From assembly GCF_900105385.1 (NCBI RefSeq), contig NZ_LT629772.1:4712001-4776000 (forward strand): DNA of 64,000 bases, in the 5' to 3' direction. This document shows positions 1 to 10,083 of this stretch, piece after piece. The stretch comes from Microlunatus soli. Its GTDB lineage: Bacteria; Actinomycetota; Actinomycetes; Propionibacteriales; Propionibacteriaceae. Made by a program: the position numbers and the translations under genes. The notes beneath the pieces were generated by a model. That model saw only the letters and a program-made list of their open reading frames with translations. It searched no databases and was not told the origin of the DNA. Numbering within the stretch: the first letter of the stretch is position 1; every line of letters begins with the position of its first letter.

Positions 1-1506
1 AAGACGGTGGGGGACACCTGCCTGGGGGATGCGTACAACTCGGCCAACCAATTGCCCAACGTGCTCTTCGAGATCGCCGCCGGTGGCATCCTGGCCAGCG
101 TCGTCGTGCCGGTGGTCAGCCGTCAGCTCGCCGGTGACCGGGCGAACCACGAACAGGCGTCCCGGACCGCTTCGGCCCTGATCGCGTGGACGTTGCTGAT
201 CCTGACCCCGGTGGCGATCGCGGCGATGATCTTCTCGTCGGTGTACGCCGAGGCGTTCACCCAGCCGGGCTGCGTCGGCGGTCGGCAGACCGCGGCCGCA
301 TTGGTGGTGATCTTCGCCCCGCAGATCTGGCTGTACGGGCTGGCCGTCGTCAGCGGCGGCCTGCTGCAGGCACAGAACCGGTTCGTGGCCGCGATCGCTG
401 CGCCGCTGGCCTCCAGCGTTGTGGTGATCGCGACCTATCTGATCTTCGCGGTGGTTGCGGTTCCGGCGGGCCGGGACGATCCTGCCCAGCTGCAGTCGTC
501 GGCCCTGGCCGTGCTCGGCTGGGGGACCACTGCCGGGGTCGCGGCACTCACCCTGACCACGCTGATCCCGTTGTTGCGGTCGCCGCTCCGGCTGCGGCCG
601 ACGCTACGGTTCCCGGCCGGGGTGCCGGCAGTGATCATCTCGATCGCGGGCGCCAGCCTGGCCGGACTGATCATGCAGCAGTTGAGTGTGATGGCCGGCA
701 TGCTGACCGCGCGGGGCTCGCAGATCCCCGGTGCCTGGACCCGGGCGACCTGGGCGGCGGCGGTCTATCTGCTGCCGTATGCGGTGTTGATCAATCCGCT
801 GCATCAGATGATCTTTCCGCGGCTCAGTGCTGCCGCCAATGAGGGGGAACGGGCGATCGCTCGGGTGTTGGCCGGGATCGGACCGGCGGTCTGCACGCTG
901 GCCGGGCTGGGCGCCGGGCTGCTGATCGCCGAGAGCATCCCGGTGGCCCGGCTGCTGGTGCTCGGCCCCGGTTCGGGGGAGACGATGGCGGTCGGCTGGC
1001 CGGTCATCGGCTATGCGCCGGCCGTGGTCGGGTTCTCCCTGATGGGCTTGGCGACCAGGGCGCTGTTCGCCGAGCATCGCGCGCGGCAGGCGGGCACGGC
1101 GACCGCGATCGCCTGGGGTTCGGTGATCGCCGGGTTGGTCGTCGTCGGTCTGGTCGTGCCGGCCGAGCAGATCGTCACCGGGATCGCGGCGGCGAACTCG
1201 TTCGGGATGGTGGTGGGCGCGGTGATCGGTTGGGTGATGCTGCTCCGATCACGGACCGAACCGGTCCCGCTGGGGATGCTGCGACCCGCGCTGCGGGACA
1301 TCCCGATCGGCGTCGTCGCCGGCGTCGGCGTCTGCCTGCTGTGCCGGCCGCTGATCGACACCGGGGTGGTCGGCGCACTGATCGGTTGCCTCGCGGCCGG
1401 AGTCGGCTGCGTGCTGCTCTTCGCCGGCGGCGTCTGGCTGCTGGACCGCCGTTCGCTGACCGGTCTCACCGAACTCTGGCGCAGCCGGTCGGCGGAGCAC
1501 GCCTGA
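1..1506 (+). CDS. murJ: Lipid II flippase MurJ/MviN family, 5'-truncated by window edge
   Basis: Integral membrane flippase of the MOP superfamily that moves the undecaprenyl-linked peptidoglycan precursor to the outer face of the cytoplasmic membrane. The frame is open from base 1 (KTVGDT...), so the true start lies upstream and the GTG at 7 is not a start; only the first helix or so should be missing. The visible N-terminus carries the family signature AYNSANQLPNVLFEIA followed by GGILASVVVPVVSRQL. The remaining 501 codons hold about a dozen hydrophobic helices with short charged loops and end in a brief basic tail (WRSRSAEHA). The glycosyltransferase gene at 1531 follows after 24 bp but seems to have its own promoter. 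Family assignment is secure; transport activity is inferred from the family. Confidence 0.9.
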   Translation, partial: KTVGDTCLGDAYNSANQLPNVLFEIAAGGILASVVVPVVSRQLAGDRANHEQASRTASALIAWTLLILTPVAIAAMIFSSVYAEAFTQPGCVGGRQTAAALVVIFAPQIWLYGLAVVSGGLLQAQNRFVAAIAAPLASSVVVIATYLIFAVVAVPAGRDDPAQLQSSALAVLGWGTTAGVAALTLTTLIPLLRSPLRLRPTLRFPAGVPAVIISIAGASLAGLIMQQLSVMAGMLTARGSQIPGAWTRATWAAAVYLLPYAVLINPLHQMIFPRLSAAANEGERAIARVLAGIGPAVCTLAGLGAGLLIAESIPVARLLVLGPGSGETMAVGWPVIGYAPAVVGFSLMGLATRALFAEHRARQAGTATAIAWGSVIAGLVVVGLVVPAEQIVTGIAAANSFGMVVGAVIGWVMLLRSRTEPVPLGMLRPALRDIPIGVVAGVGVCLLCRPLIDTGVVGALIGCLAAGVGCVLLFAGGVWLLDRRSLTGLTELWRSRSAEHA

Positions 1507-1516
1507 CCGGCGCAGG

Positions 1517-1522
1517 TACGAT
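1517..1522 (+). promoter_or_regulatory. -10 box (TACGAT) of a probable leaderless promoter
   Basis: TACGAT lies 8 bp before the ATG at 1531, placing transcription start at or next to the start codon; no Shine-Dalgarno sequence is present. One of about 17 such cases in the window. Confidence 0.45.
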
Positions 1523-1530
1523 CCGTCGCT

Positions 1531-3156
1531 ATGCCTGTTCCGCCGTCCGCCGCCCCCGGACCGTCGACGTCACCGGGACCGTCGACGTCACCGGGACCGT
1601 CGACGAACCTCACCCGGGCGGGGCGTCCGGCGTTACTGCTGACGGCCTTGTCGATGGTGTTGGTGCTGCTGGTCGGCTCGTTCGGACCGACCGCCGCCCA
1701 GGCGAAGCTGCCGGGTGGCCCGGTGTGGTTGCCGCCGTACGGGCTGGGGATCGACCCCGGGCCGATGGCGGTGACGCTGCTGCTGATCGGTGCGATGGCA
1801 ATCGGGATGGCCGGTCTGTTGGTCGGTCTGCGCGCACTGAACCGCGGGTGGCGGCCCGATGTCAGACGGTTGACCCGGATCGGCACTGCCCTGACGGTGT
1901 TGATGATCTTGGTCGGTCCGATGGGTTCGACCGACGTCCTGATCTACGCCGGCTACGGCCGGCTGGCCGCCACCGGACGCAGCCCGTACGTCGACACGGT
2001 CCGTGAGCTGATCAACAGCGGCGATCCGATCGGGTTGGCCAACGGCGGGATCCGCTGGGTCGACACCACCTCGGTGTACGGGCCGATCACGACCTGGCTG
2101 CAGACCCTGGCGGCCTGGATCGGCAATGGCTCGGTGCACACCACGGTGTTCGTGATGACAGCGCTGGGCGCGGTGGCCTATCTGATCACCGGGGTGCTGT
2201 TGCGCCGGCTGGCCGGCGATGATCACCTCCGGCAGGCCCGGGTGGCGCTGCTCTGGACGATCAATCCGATCCTGCTCTTCATCGCGGTCAACTCAGGTCA
2301 CGCCGACACCTGGGGGATCGTCTTCGCGGTGGCTGCGCTGGTATCCCTGTCTCGCCGGCATTGGATCCTGACCGGCGTCCTGGTCGCCGCGGCATGCGCG
2401 GTCAAGATCACCTTCGGGATCTACGTGCTGGCTTTGGTGATCGTGCTGCGACGGTTGCCGAAGAAGCTGGCGCTGGTGATCGTCAGCGGCCTGCTCACCG
2501 GCGCGATCTGCTACCTGATCGTCGGCCCGGAGGCGATCAGGTCGACGCTGCTGGCCGGCACCAAATACGCCTCGGCCAGCCCGTGGCGCTGGCCGCTCTA
2601 TCCGCTCAGCGACCTGATCGGGCTCGCCCCCGGTGTCCGGGTGATCGTGATCGTCGGCTGGTTGTCGATGCTGGTCTTCGGCTGGCTGTTCTATCGCCTG
2701 CTGGTGCCACCGGGCAGCCGGACCGTCGAGGGTCGTCCGATCACCGCGGCGGTCGAGGAGTCCGGCGACCCGCTGGCGGCGATGCTGCCGGTGATCACCG
2801 CCCTCGGCATCGGGTGGGTGCTCACCTCGGCCTACACCCTGCCGTGGTACGACGTCGTCGCCTGGGCACCCGTGGCGTTGCTGCTCGGCGGCCTGACCGA
2901 CCAGCGGGCCGACGGTGCGCGATCGACCGATCCGTCGGGTGCCCGGCTCGTCGACCGGGTGCTGGTGATCAGGACCGGCGCTTCGGTGATCGGCTATCTC
3001 CCCGGCGCGGCCTACTACTTCCCGCCGGCGGTGCAGCTGCTGACCGACGTGGCCCGCAACGTGATGGCGCCGGCGGTCAGCTGGGCGCTGATGATCCTCG
3101 TCGTGCTTGCCGTGCTGCGACGGCGTCGGGTCGGCCGGCAGACCGGGCGCCCCTGA
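1531..3156 (+). CDS. GT-C family polyprenol-phosphate mannosyltransferase-like membrane protein (MptA/MptB type)
   Basis: Multi-pass membrane protein of 541 residues resembling the actinobacterial alpha-1,6-mannosyltransferases that use polyprenyl-phosphate-mannose to extend lipomannan-like glycans outside the membrane. After a Pro/Ser-rich N-terminus come about 12 hydrophobic helices. The first large outer loop has the acidic motif STDVLIYAGYGRLAATGRSP and then SVYGPITTW, typical of the GT-C fold. The N-terminus contains a PGPSTS hexapeptide repeated through an 18-bp DNA repeat (1560-1606). The start is the ATG 8 bp after a TACGAT box. Sugar and acceptor cannot be read from sequence; the MptB-like label is an inference from overall similarity. 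Confidence 0.7.
   Translation: MPVPPSAAPGPSTSPGPSTSPGPSTNLTRAGRPALLLTALSMVLVLLVGSFGPTAAQAKLPGGPVWLPPYGLGIDPGPMAVTLLLIGAMAIGMAGLLVGLRALNRGWRPDVRRLTRIGTALTVLMILVGPMGSTDVLIYAGYGRLAATGRSPYVDTVRELINSGDPIGLANGGIRWVDTTSVYGPITTWLQTLAAWIGNGSVHTTVFVMTALGAVAYLITGVLLRRLAGDDHLRQARVALLWTINPILLFIAVNSGHADTWGIVFAVAALVSLSRRHWILTGVLVAAACAVKITFGIYVLALVIVLRRLPKKLALVIVSGLLTGAICYLIVGPEAIRSTLLAGTKYASASPWRWPLYPLSDLIGLAPGVRVIVIVGWLSMLVFGWLFYRLLVPPGSRTVEGRPITAAVEESGDPLAAMLPVITALGIGWVLTSAYTLPWYDVVAWAPVALLLGGLTDQRADGARSTDPSGARLVDRVLVIRTGASVIGYLPGAAYYFPPAVQLLTDVARNVMAPAVSWALMILVVLAVLRRRRVGRQTGRP
1560..1606 (+). repeat. 18-bp tandem repeat, about 2.6 copies, in the glycosyltransferase N-terminus
   Basis: Two perfect copies of an 18-bp unit (1560-1577, 1578-1595) plus a partial third; each contains GTCGAC and encodes the hexapeptide PGPSTS in frame, lengthening the disordered cytoplasmic tail. 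Confidence 0.9.
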
Positions 3157-3246
3157 CTCCGGCTCGGCGGTGATCGGACGATGTCAGGAGCCGCTGTCGA
3201 TGGCAGAATCAGCCCAGCACGACCGATCCGCTGCGAAACGTGTTGA

Positions 3247-5693
<2,447 letters not shown>

Positions 5694-5897
5694 CCGACAC
5701 ACATCCGCCGGTGGTCTTGCGGTGCACCCGGGCCAACGCGGTCTCGAACCTCTCGGCCGTGCTGCGGTCGCGCCGTGCCGCGGACCGGCAGATTTCGCGT
5801 CCCGGCGGGGTCGCGACTGGGGATTCCTTCGTGGATCGGCCGGTGCGGTGGATATGCTCGCCTCACCGGGTGTCGATGGCGAGCGGAGGGAACTGGG
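5694..5897. other. 204-bp gap between Nudix and ald
   Basis: No credible gene or hairpin seen. It should contain the ald promoter; GATATGCT at about 5850-5857 is a weak -10 candidate and a good Shine-Dalgarno GGAGG sits at 5885-5889, 8 bp before the ald ATG. Confidence 0.4.
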
Positions 5898-7013
5898 ATG
5901 AAGGTTGGCGTACCCACCGAGATCAAGAGCCAGGAGTATCGGGTCGCGATCACTCCGGCCGGCGTCCAGGAGTTCACCACGCACGGCCATGACGTCCTGG
6001 TCGAGGCAGGTGCCGGTGCCGGCTCGTCGATCACCGACGAGGAGTATGCGCAGGCAGGTGCCAAGATCGTCGAGAGTGCCGACGACGTCTGGGGAGACTC
6101 CGAGTTGATCTTGAAGGTCAAGGAGCCGATCAAGGACGAGTACCACCGGATGCGGGAAGGGCAGGTGCTCTTCACCTATCTGCACCTGGCCGCCAGCCGG
6201 GAGTGCACCCAGGCCTTGCTCGACCACAAGGTGACCGGGATCGCCTACGAGACGGTGCAGTTGCCGGACAGTTCGCTGCCGCTGCTGGCACCGATGAGCG
6301 AGGTCGCGGGCCGGATGGCGCCGCAGGCCGGTGCCTACCACCTGATGCGATCCGGCGGTGGCCGTGGCGTGCTGATGGGTGGCGTCTCGGGTGTCTACGC
6401 CGCCAAGGTGGTGGTGATCGGGGCCGGTGTCTCCGGGATGAACGCGGCCGCGATCGCACTCGGGATGCACGCCGAGGTGTTGATCTTGGACAAGAACATC
6501 GAACGACTCCGGCAGGCCGACAAGATCTACCGTGGCCATCTGCAGACCGTCGCCTCCAACGCCTATGAGATCGAACGAGCGGTGCTCGATGCCGATCTGG
6601 TGATCGGGGCTGTCCTGGTGCCGGGTGCCAAGGCACCGACCTTGATCAGCAACGAGCTGGTCAGCAGGATGCAGCCCGGGAGTGTCCTGGTCGACATCGC
6701 GATCGATCAGGGTGGTTGCTTCGCCGATTCCCGGCCGACCACCCATGCCGAACCGACCTACACGGTGCACGATTCGGTGTTCTACTGTGTGGCGAACATG
6801 CCCGGCGGGGTGCCGAACACCTCGACCTTCGCGTTGACGAACGTGACCCTGCCGTACGCGATCAGCCTTGCGGACAAGGGATGGCGGGAGGCCCTCCGCG
6901 CCGATCCGGCCTTGGCCAAGGGGCTGAACACCTACGACGGTCAGGTGACCTATCCGTCGGTCGCCGATGTGCACGAGCTGCCGGTGCTGCCGATCGAGCA
7001 GCTGCTCGGCTGA
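5898..7013 (+). CDS. ald: Alanine dehydrogenase
   Basis: NAD-dependent enzyme interconverting L-alanine and pyruvate plus ammonia; in actinobacteria it feeds alanine into central metabolism or regenerates NAD under low oxygen. The 371-residue product has the standard family length. Catalytic Lys75 (LKVKEP) and His96 (TYLHLAAS) are at the expected positions. The Rossmann nucleotide site GAGVSGMNAAA follows, and the conserved DIAIDQGG stretch carries the second catalytic Asp. The ATG at 5898 has a strong ribosome-binding site, and upstream in-frame codons belong to no family sequence. It sits between the Nudix gene and xerD, apparently as an independent transcription unit. Confidence 0.97.
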   Translation: MKVGVPTEIKSQEYRVAITPAGVQEFTTHGHDVLVEAGAGAGSSITDEEYAQAGAKIVESADDVWGDSELILKVKEPIKDEYHRMREGQVLFTYLHLAASRECTQALLDHKVTGIAYETVQLPDSSLPLLAPMSEVAGRMAPQAGAYHLMRSGGGRGVLMGGVSGVYAAKVVVIGAGVSGMNAAAIALGMHAEVLILDKNIERLRQADKIYRGHLQTVASNAYEIERAVLDADLVIGAVLVPGAKAPTLISNELVSRMQPGSVLVDIAIDQGGCFADSRPTTHAEPTYTVHDSVFYCVANMPGGVPNTSTFALTNVTLPYAISLADKGWREALRADPALAKGLNTYDGQVTYPSVADVHELPVLPIEQLLG

Positions 7014-7021
7014 CGGCCCGC

Positions 7022-7969
7022 GTGCGCCCGACCAGCAGGACCGAGCGGTTGATCAACTCCTACCTTGATCATCTGGCGGTCGAACGTGGCCTGTCCGAGC
7101 ACACCGTCGCCGGCTATCGGCGTGATCTTGCCCGGTACGCGGCCTACCTCGATGATCAAGGAATCACCGAGCCGCGGGACATCGAGTCGTCGACGTTGAC
7201 CGGCTACGCCGTGAGCTTGGCCGAGGGGGTACCCGATCGTTATCCGGCGCTCGCCCAGTCGAGCGCCGCCCGGGCGTTGGCGGCGGTCCGCGGGCTGCAC
7301 AGGTTTGCGGCCGAGGAAGGGGTTACCGAGCAGAATCCGGCGGCGCAGCTGAAGCCGCCACGGCCGGCCCGGCGGCTGCCCAAGGCGTTGCCGCTGGACG
7401 CGGTCCAGACCCTGTTGGCCGCCCCGGGCACCGAGACGCCGTTGGCGCTGCGGGACACCGCGCTGCTGGAACTTCTCTACGGGACCGGGGGCCGGATCTC
7501 CGAGGTCGTCGGGCTGGATGTCGACGAGCTCTCCGGGTTGCTGTCCGAACCGGATGAGGTCGGCGGCCTGCGGGTGATCGGCAAGGGCAACAAGGAACGT
7601 TTCGTGCCGCTCGGCCGCTACGCCAAGAAGGCTGTCACCGACTATCTGGTCCGTGGCCGCCCGGACCTGGCCCGGCGGGGGCGCGGTACACCCGGGTTGT
7701 TGCTCAACGCCCGCGGTGGTCGACTGTCCCGGCAGGGTGCGTGGTTGATCATGCAGCAGACCGCCGAGCGGGCCGATCTGAAGATCGACATCTCTCCGCA
7801 CACCCTGCGGCATTCGTTCGCCACCCATCTGCTGGACGGCGGTGCCGATGTCCGGGTGGTGCAGGAGCTGCTCGGGCACGCCTCGGTGACCACGACCCAG
7901 ATCTACACCCTGGTCACCGTTGATCATCTGCGCGAGGTCTACCTGACCGCGCATCCCCGAGCCCGTTGA
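7022..7969 (+). CDS. xerD: Site-specific tyrosine recombinase XerD
   Basis: Tyrosine recombinase of 315 residues that, with XerC, resolves chromosome dimers at dif during division. The N-terminal SAM-like core-binding domain (LINSYLDHLAVERGLSEHTV) is followed by the catalytic domain. All family residues are visible: Arg in YGTGGRISE, Lys in GKGNKERFVPL, HTLRHSFATH with His and Arg, then GHASVTTTQIYT with His and the Tyr nucleophile. The GTG at 7022 lies 8 bp after the ald stop; longer in-frame extensions run inside ald and are spurious. Its stop codon abuts that of the convergent ogt-like gene, forming TGATCA at 7967-7972. Location near parA and scpAB fits a chromosome-maintenance neighbourhood. 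Confidence 0.95.
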   Translation: MRPTSRTERLINSYLDHLAVERGLSEHTVAGYRRDLARYAAYLDDQGITEPRDIESSTLTGYAVSLAEGVPDRYPALAQSSAARALAAVRGLHRFAAEEGVTEQNPAAQLKPPRPARRLPKALPLDAVQTLLAAPGTETPLALRDTALLELLYGTGGRISEVVGLDVDELSGLLSEPDEVGGLRVIGKGNKERFVPLGRYAKKAVTDYLVRGRPDLARRGRGTPGLLLNARGGRLSRQGAWLIMQQTAERADLKIDISPHTLRHSFATHLLDGGADVRVVQELLGHASVTTTQIYTLVTVDHLREVYLTAHPRAR

Positions 7970-8581
7970 TCATGCCGCCCGCTCGAGGTCGAGCAGGGTC
8001 GATTTCGCCGTCTCGCCTCCGATGTAGCCACCCAGGGTGCCGTCAGTGCGCAGTACCCGGTGGCACGGAACGACCACCGGCAGCGGGTTGGTCGCACAGG
8101 CCGTGCCGACCGCGCGAACGGCCTTCGGATTGCCGACCCGTTCAGCGACCTGTTGGTAGGTCTGGGTCCGGCCGTAGTCGATCTTGGGCAGGTAGCGCTG
8201 CACGGTCTGTCGGAAGCCGGTCGACAGGCTCAGGTCGAGGGGAACGTCGAAGCTGTGTCGGTCGCCGGCGAAGTACTCGTCCAGTTCGCGAGCGACGACG
8301 TCGAGCCGTTGCGGAGCGGCCAGGATGCGCGGGCTGATCTTGGTCGACAGCGCGTCCAGCACGGTGTCGAATCCTTCTTGCTGGTAGGCCACCCGGACCA
8401 GGCCCTGCTCGGTGGCGGCCAACAGCAGCCCGCCGACCGGGGTGTCGATGGTGCGGTAGGCGATGGCGATCAGGCTGTCATGGTCGGCGCGGGCGACCAG
8501 TCGTTCGTGCAATGCGGCCAGCTGTGCCGGGTCGATCGGTAGTTGTTCGGTCAGGGTGCTGCGTTCTGCTGCTGTGTTCAT
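7970..8581 (-). CDS. ogt: Methylated-DNA--protein-cysteine methyltransferase (Ogt/AGT type)
   Basis: Suicide DNA-repair protein of 203 residues that transfers alkyl groups from O6-alkylguanine to its own cysteine. The active site PCHRV (Cys173) lies in ATNPLPVVVPCHRVLRTDG, with the Arg-finger region and HTH upstream (YGRTQTYQQVAERVGNPKAV). The N-terminal RNase-H-like domain is present (IAYRTIDTPVGGLLLAATEQ). The preceding 33 residues, about HERLVARADHDSL, are longer than in short Ogt proteins. The ATG at 8581 overlaps the stop of the upstream sigma factor gene by one base (TGATG), so expression is almost certainly coupled to it. Role is secure; the regulatory meaning of the pairing is inference. 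Confidence 0.92.
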   Translation of the reverse strand: MNTAAERSTLTEQLPIDPAQLAALHERLVARADHDSLIAIAYRTIDTPVGGLLLAATEQGLVRVAYQQEGFDTVLDALSTKISPRILAAPQRLDVVARELDEYFAGDRHSFDVPLDLSLSTGFRQTVQRYLPKIDYGRTQTYQQVAERVGNPKAVRAVGTACATNPLPVVVPCHRVLRTDGTLGGYIGGETAKSTLLDLERAA

Positions 8582-9090
8582 CAGGGTGCTCTCTTCGGTG
8601 TCTTGCCGCTGGTCCGGGTCGGGTCGCCGTACTTGGTGCGTAGCGCTCTGATCCCGTCCGCGGCGGCGCGGCGAACGGCTTGCGGTGTGCCGCCGATCAG
8701 TTCGGCGGTCTCGGTGTGCGGCAGCCCGCCGAGGTAGTGGTAGGCGACCGCGAGTCGTTGACGTTCGGGCAGGGCACCGACAAAGGCCCACAGTTCGGTG
8801 GCCTCCGGGTCCGGATTTCCGAGCCGGGACTCGCGTTCCGGTGGTGCGTCGGTCGGCACCGCGTGTCGGGCTCTGGTTCGGGTGATGTCGATCGCCTTGC
8901 GTCCGGCGACCCGGATCAGCCAGGCCTGCACGTTGGTCGCCGGGTCCAGGTCGGGCCAGGCTCGCAGAGCTGCCAGGAAGGTCTCCGACCACGCGTCGTC
9001 GGCGTCGGGGCCCGGGCCGAGCAGGGCGCGGCAGATCCGCAACACCGCTGCGCCGTGGCGTTGCACCACCTGCTCGAACGGTTCTGTCAT
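8581..9090 (-). CDS. ECF-type RNA polymerase sigma factor
   Basis: Extracytoplasmic-function sigma factor of about 169 residues. Region 2 covers roughly residues 5-75 (VLRICRALLGPGPDADDAWS, then AWLIRVAGRKAIDITRTRAR). Region 4 covers about 105-155 (LPERQRLAVAYHYLGGLPHT, then the HTH ETAELIGGTPQAVRRAA). I favour ATG 9090 because AGGTGAT, complementary to the 16S 3' end, lies just upstream; GTG 9099 or ATG 9096 are alternatives. No anti-sigma factor gene is adjacent. The downstream overlapping gene is an alkyl-DNA repair protein, suggesting the sigma factor responds to or controls alkylation damage. That link is inferred from position only. Confidence 0.88.
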   Translation of the reverse strand: MTEPFEQVVQRHGAAVLRICRALLGPGPDADDAWSETFLAALRAWPDLDPATNVQAWLIRVAGRKAIDITRTRARHAVPTDAPPERESRLGNPDPEATELWAFVGALPERQRLAVAYHYLGGLPHTETAELIGGTPQAVRRAAADGIRALRTKYGDPTRTSGKTPKRAP

Positions 9091-9140
9091 GGTCATCACC
9101 TGGTAGACGCTCCGGGTGCGGCGAACGTGAGGTCAGGGTC

Positions 9141-9761
9141 TCAGACGTCGCCGTGCCCGGCCACCCGGTAGTGGGCGATGATCACGCCGGTCGTGGTCAC
9201 GGTGCTGTCGGTCAGGCTGAGCTCGGCGTACCGGCCCGAGGTGTCGAAGAGCCGGCTGCCGGCACCGAGGACGAGGGGATGGATCAGCAGCGTGTAACGG
9301 TCGACCAGGCCGGCGCTGTGCAGGGTGCGGACCAGCGAAGCGCTGCCGATCACCGACAGGTCCGGCCCCGGCTCCGCCTTCAGGGCCGCAATCGTGCTGG
9401 TCACGTTCCCGTCGGGCCGATGGCGGGTGGGGCGGAGCAGGATCGAGTTCTGCCAGGCATCGGCATCGTCGAGCGTGGTCGAGACGACGTATTTGGTGGC
9501 GTTGTCCAGGTGGGCACTGAACGGATTGCCGTCCTGCCGTCCGCCCCAGGCGGTGCTGAAGTCCTGCCAGGTGCGGCGGCCGAGCAGCAGGTCTCCCGGG
9601 CGGCTCATACCGGTGGCTATCTCCTCGGCCATCACCTGGTCGGTGTAGCCGGTACCCCAGCCGCCGTGGCGGAAGCGGTCGCGGGTGTCCTCATCGGCTC
9701 GTCCGGGCCCCTGGACGACGCCGTCCAGGGTGACGCTCATCGTGACGTGGATCGTGCGCAT
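9141..9761 (-). CDS. Dihydrofolate reductase family protein (RibD C-terminal fold)
   Basis: About 206 residues of the RibD-C/DHFR-like superfamily, begun by MRTIHVTMSVTLDGVVQGPG and containing LLLGRRTWQDF and the late pyridine-nucleotide motif around LSVIGSASLVRTL. Members reduce unknown pterin-like or other substrates with NADPH and are common, poorly characterised genes in actinobacteria. Start at ATG 9761 has AGGAG 8-9 bp upstream on the minus strand. It lies 50 bp before the sigma/ogt pair on the same strand, so it could be read together with them, but nothing else ties them. Exact substrate unknown. Confidence 0.85.
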   Translation of the reverse strand: MRTIHVTMSVTLDGVVQGPGRADEDTRDRFRHGGWGTGYTDQVMAEEIATGMSRPGDLLLGRRTWQDFSTAWGGRQDGNPFSAHLDNATKYVVSTTLDDADAWQNSILLRPTRHRPDGNVTSTIAALKAEPGPDLSVIGSASLVRTLHSAGLVDRYTLLIHPLVLGAGSRLFDTSGRYAELSLTDSTVTTTGVIIAHYRVAGHGDV

Positions 9762-10083
9762 GTCTGCTCCTGTTCGGTCGGGTCCGCAGGTGCGGCCGGT
9801 CACCTCTGACACGAGTCGTGATCGAGTGGATCGACAGCGCCCGGATGGGGAATCTCGTCATGCGGGCGCAGCACGGTGTCAGGTTTGCCTTCGTCGATGG
9901 CCGCCCGACGCACCGGAACCTCGACATCTGTGGGATCGTCGGCCGATCGGAGGCAGCGCCGCCGATCGGCGCGGGCTGCAGCGGGAGGTGGGCTCGTACT
10001 AGGCTCTGCCGGAACGTTGCCAGAGAGATCGAACGGTCGCGGTGTGTCGCAGCCATGCCGCCGGGCGGGGAACAGGAGGATCG
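9762..10083. other. 322-bp divergent intergenic region
   Basis: Separates the minus-strand DHFR-like gene from the parA operon. I see no supported gene: frames through it run on into the parA leader in the wrong frame. It holds the AGGAG ribosome site of the minus gene, a TAGGCT -10 candidate for parA (10000-10005) and the AGGAGG ribosome site before GTG 10084. Confidence 0.5.
10000..10005 (+). promoter_or_regulatory. -10 box candidate (TAGGCT) for the parA-scpAB operon
   Basis: TAGGCT about 80 bp before the parA start; matches the TANNNT pattern of other promoters here. No clear -35 element is visible. Confidence 0.35.

Noticed and set aside
8218-8242. Sequence TCGACAGGCTCAGGTCGAG resembling the REP-type palindrome
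   Set aside because: Arms are not complementary as in the three real copies, and it encodes ordinary Ogt residues on the minus strand.
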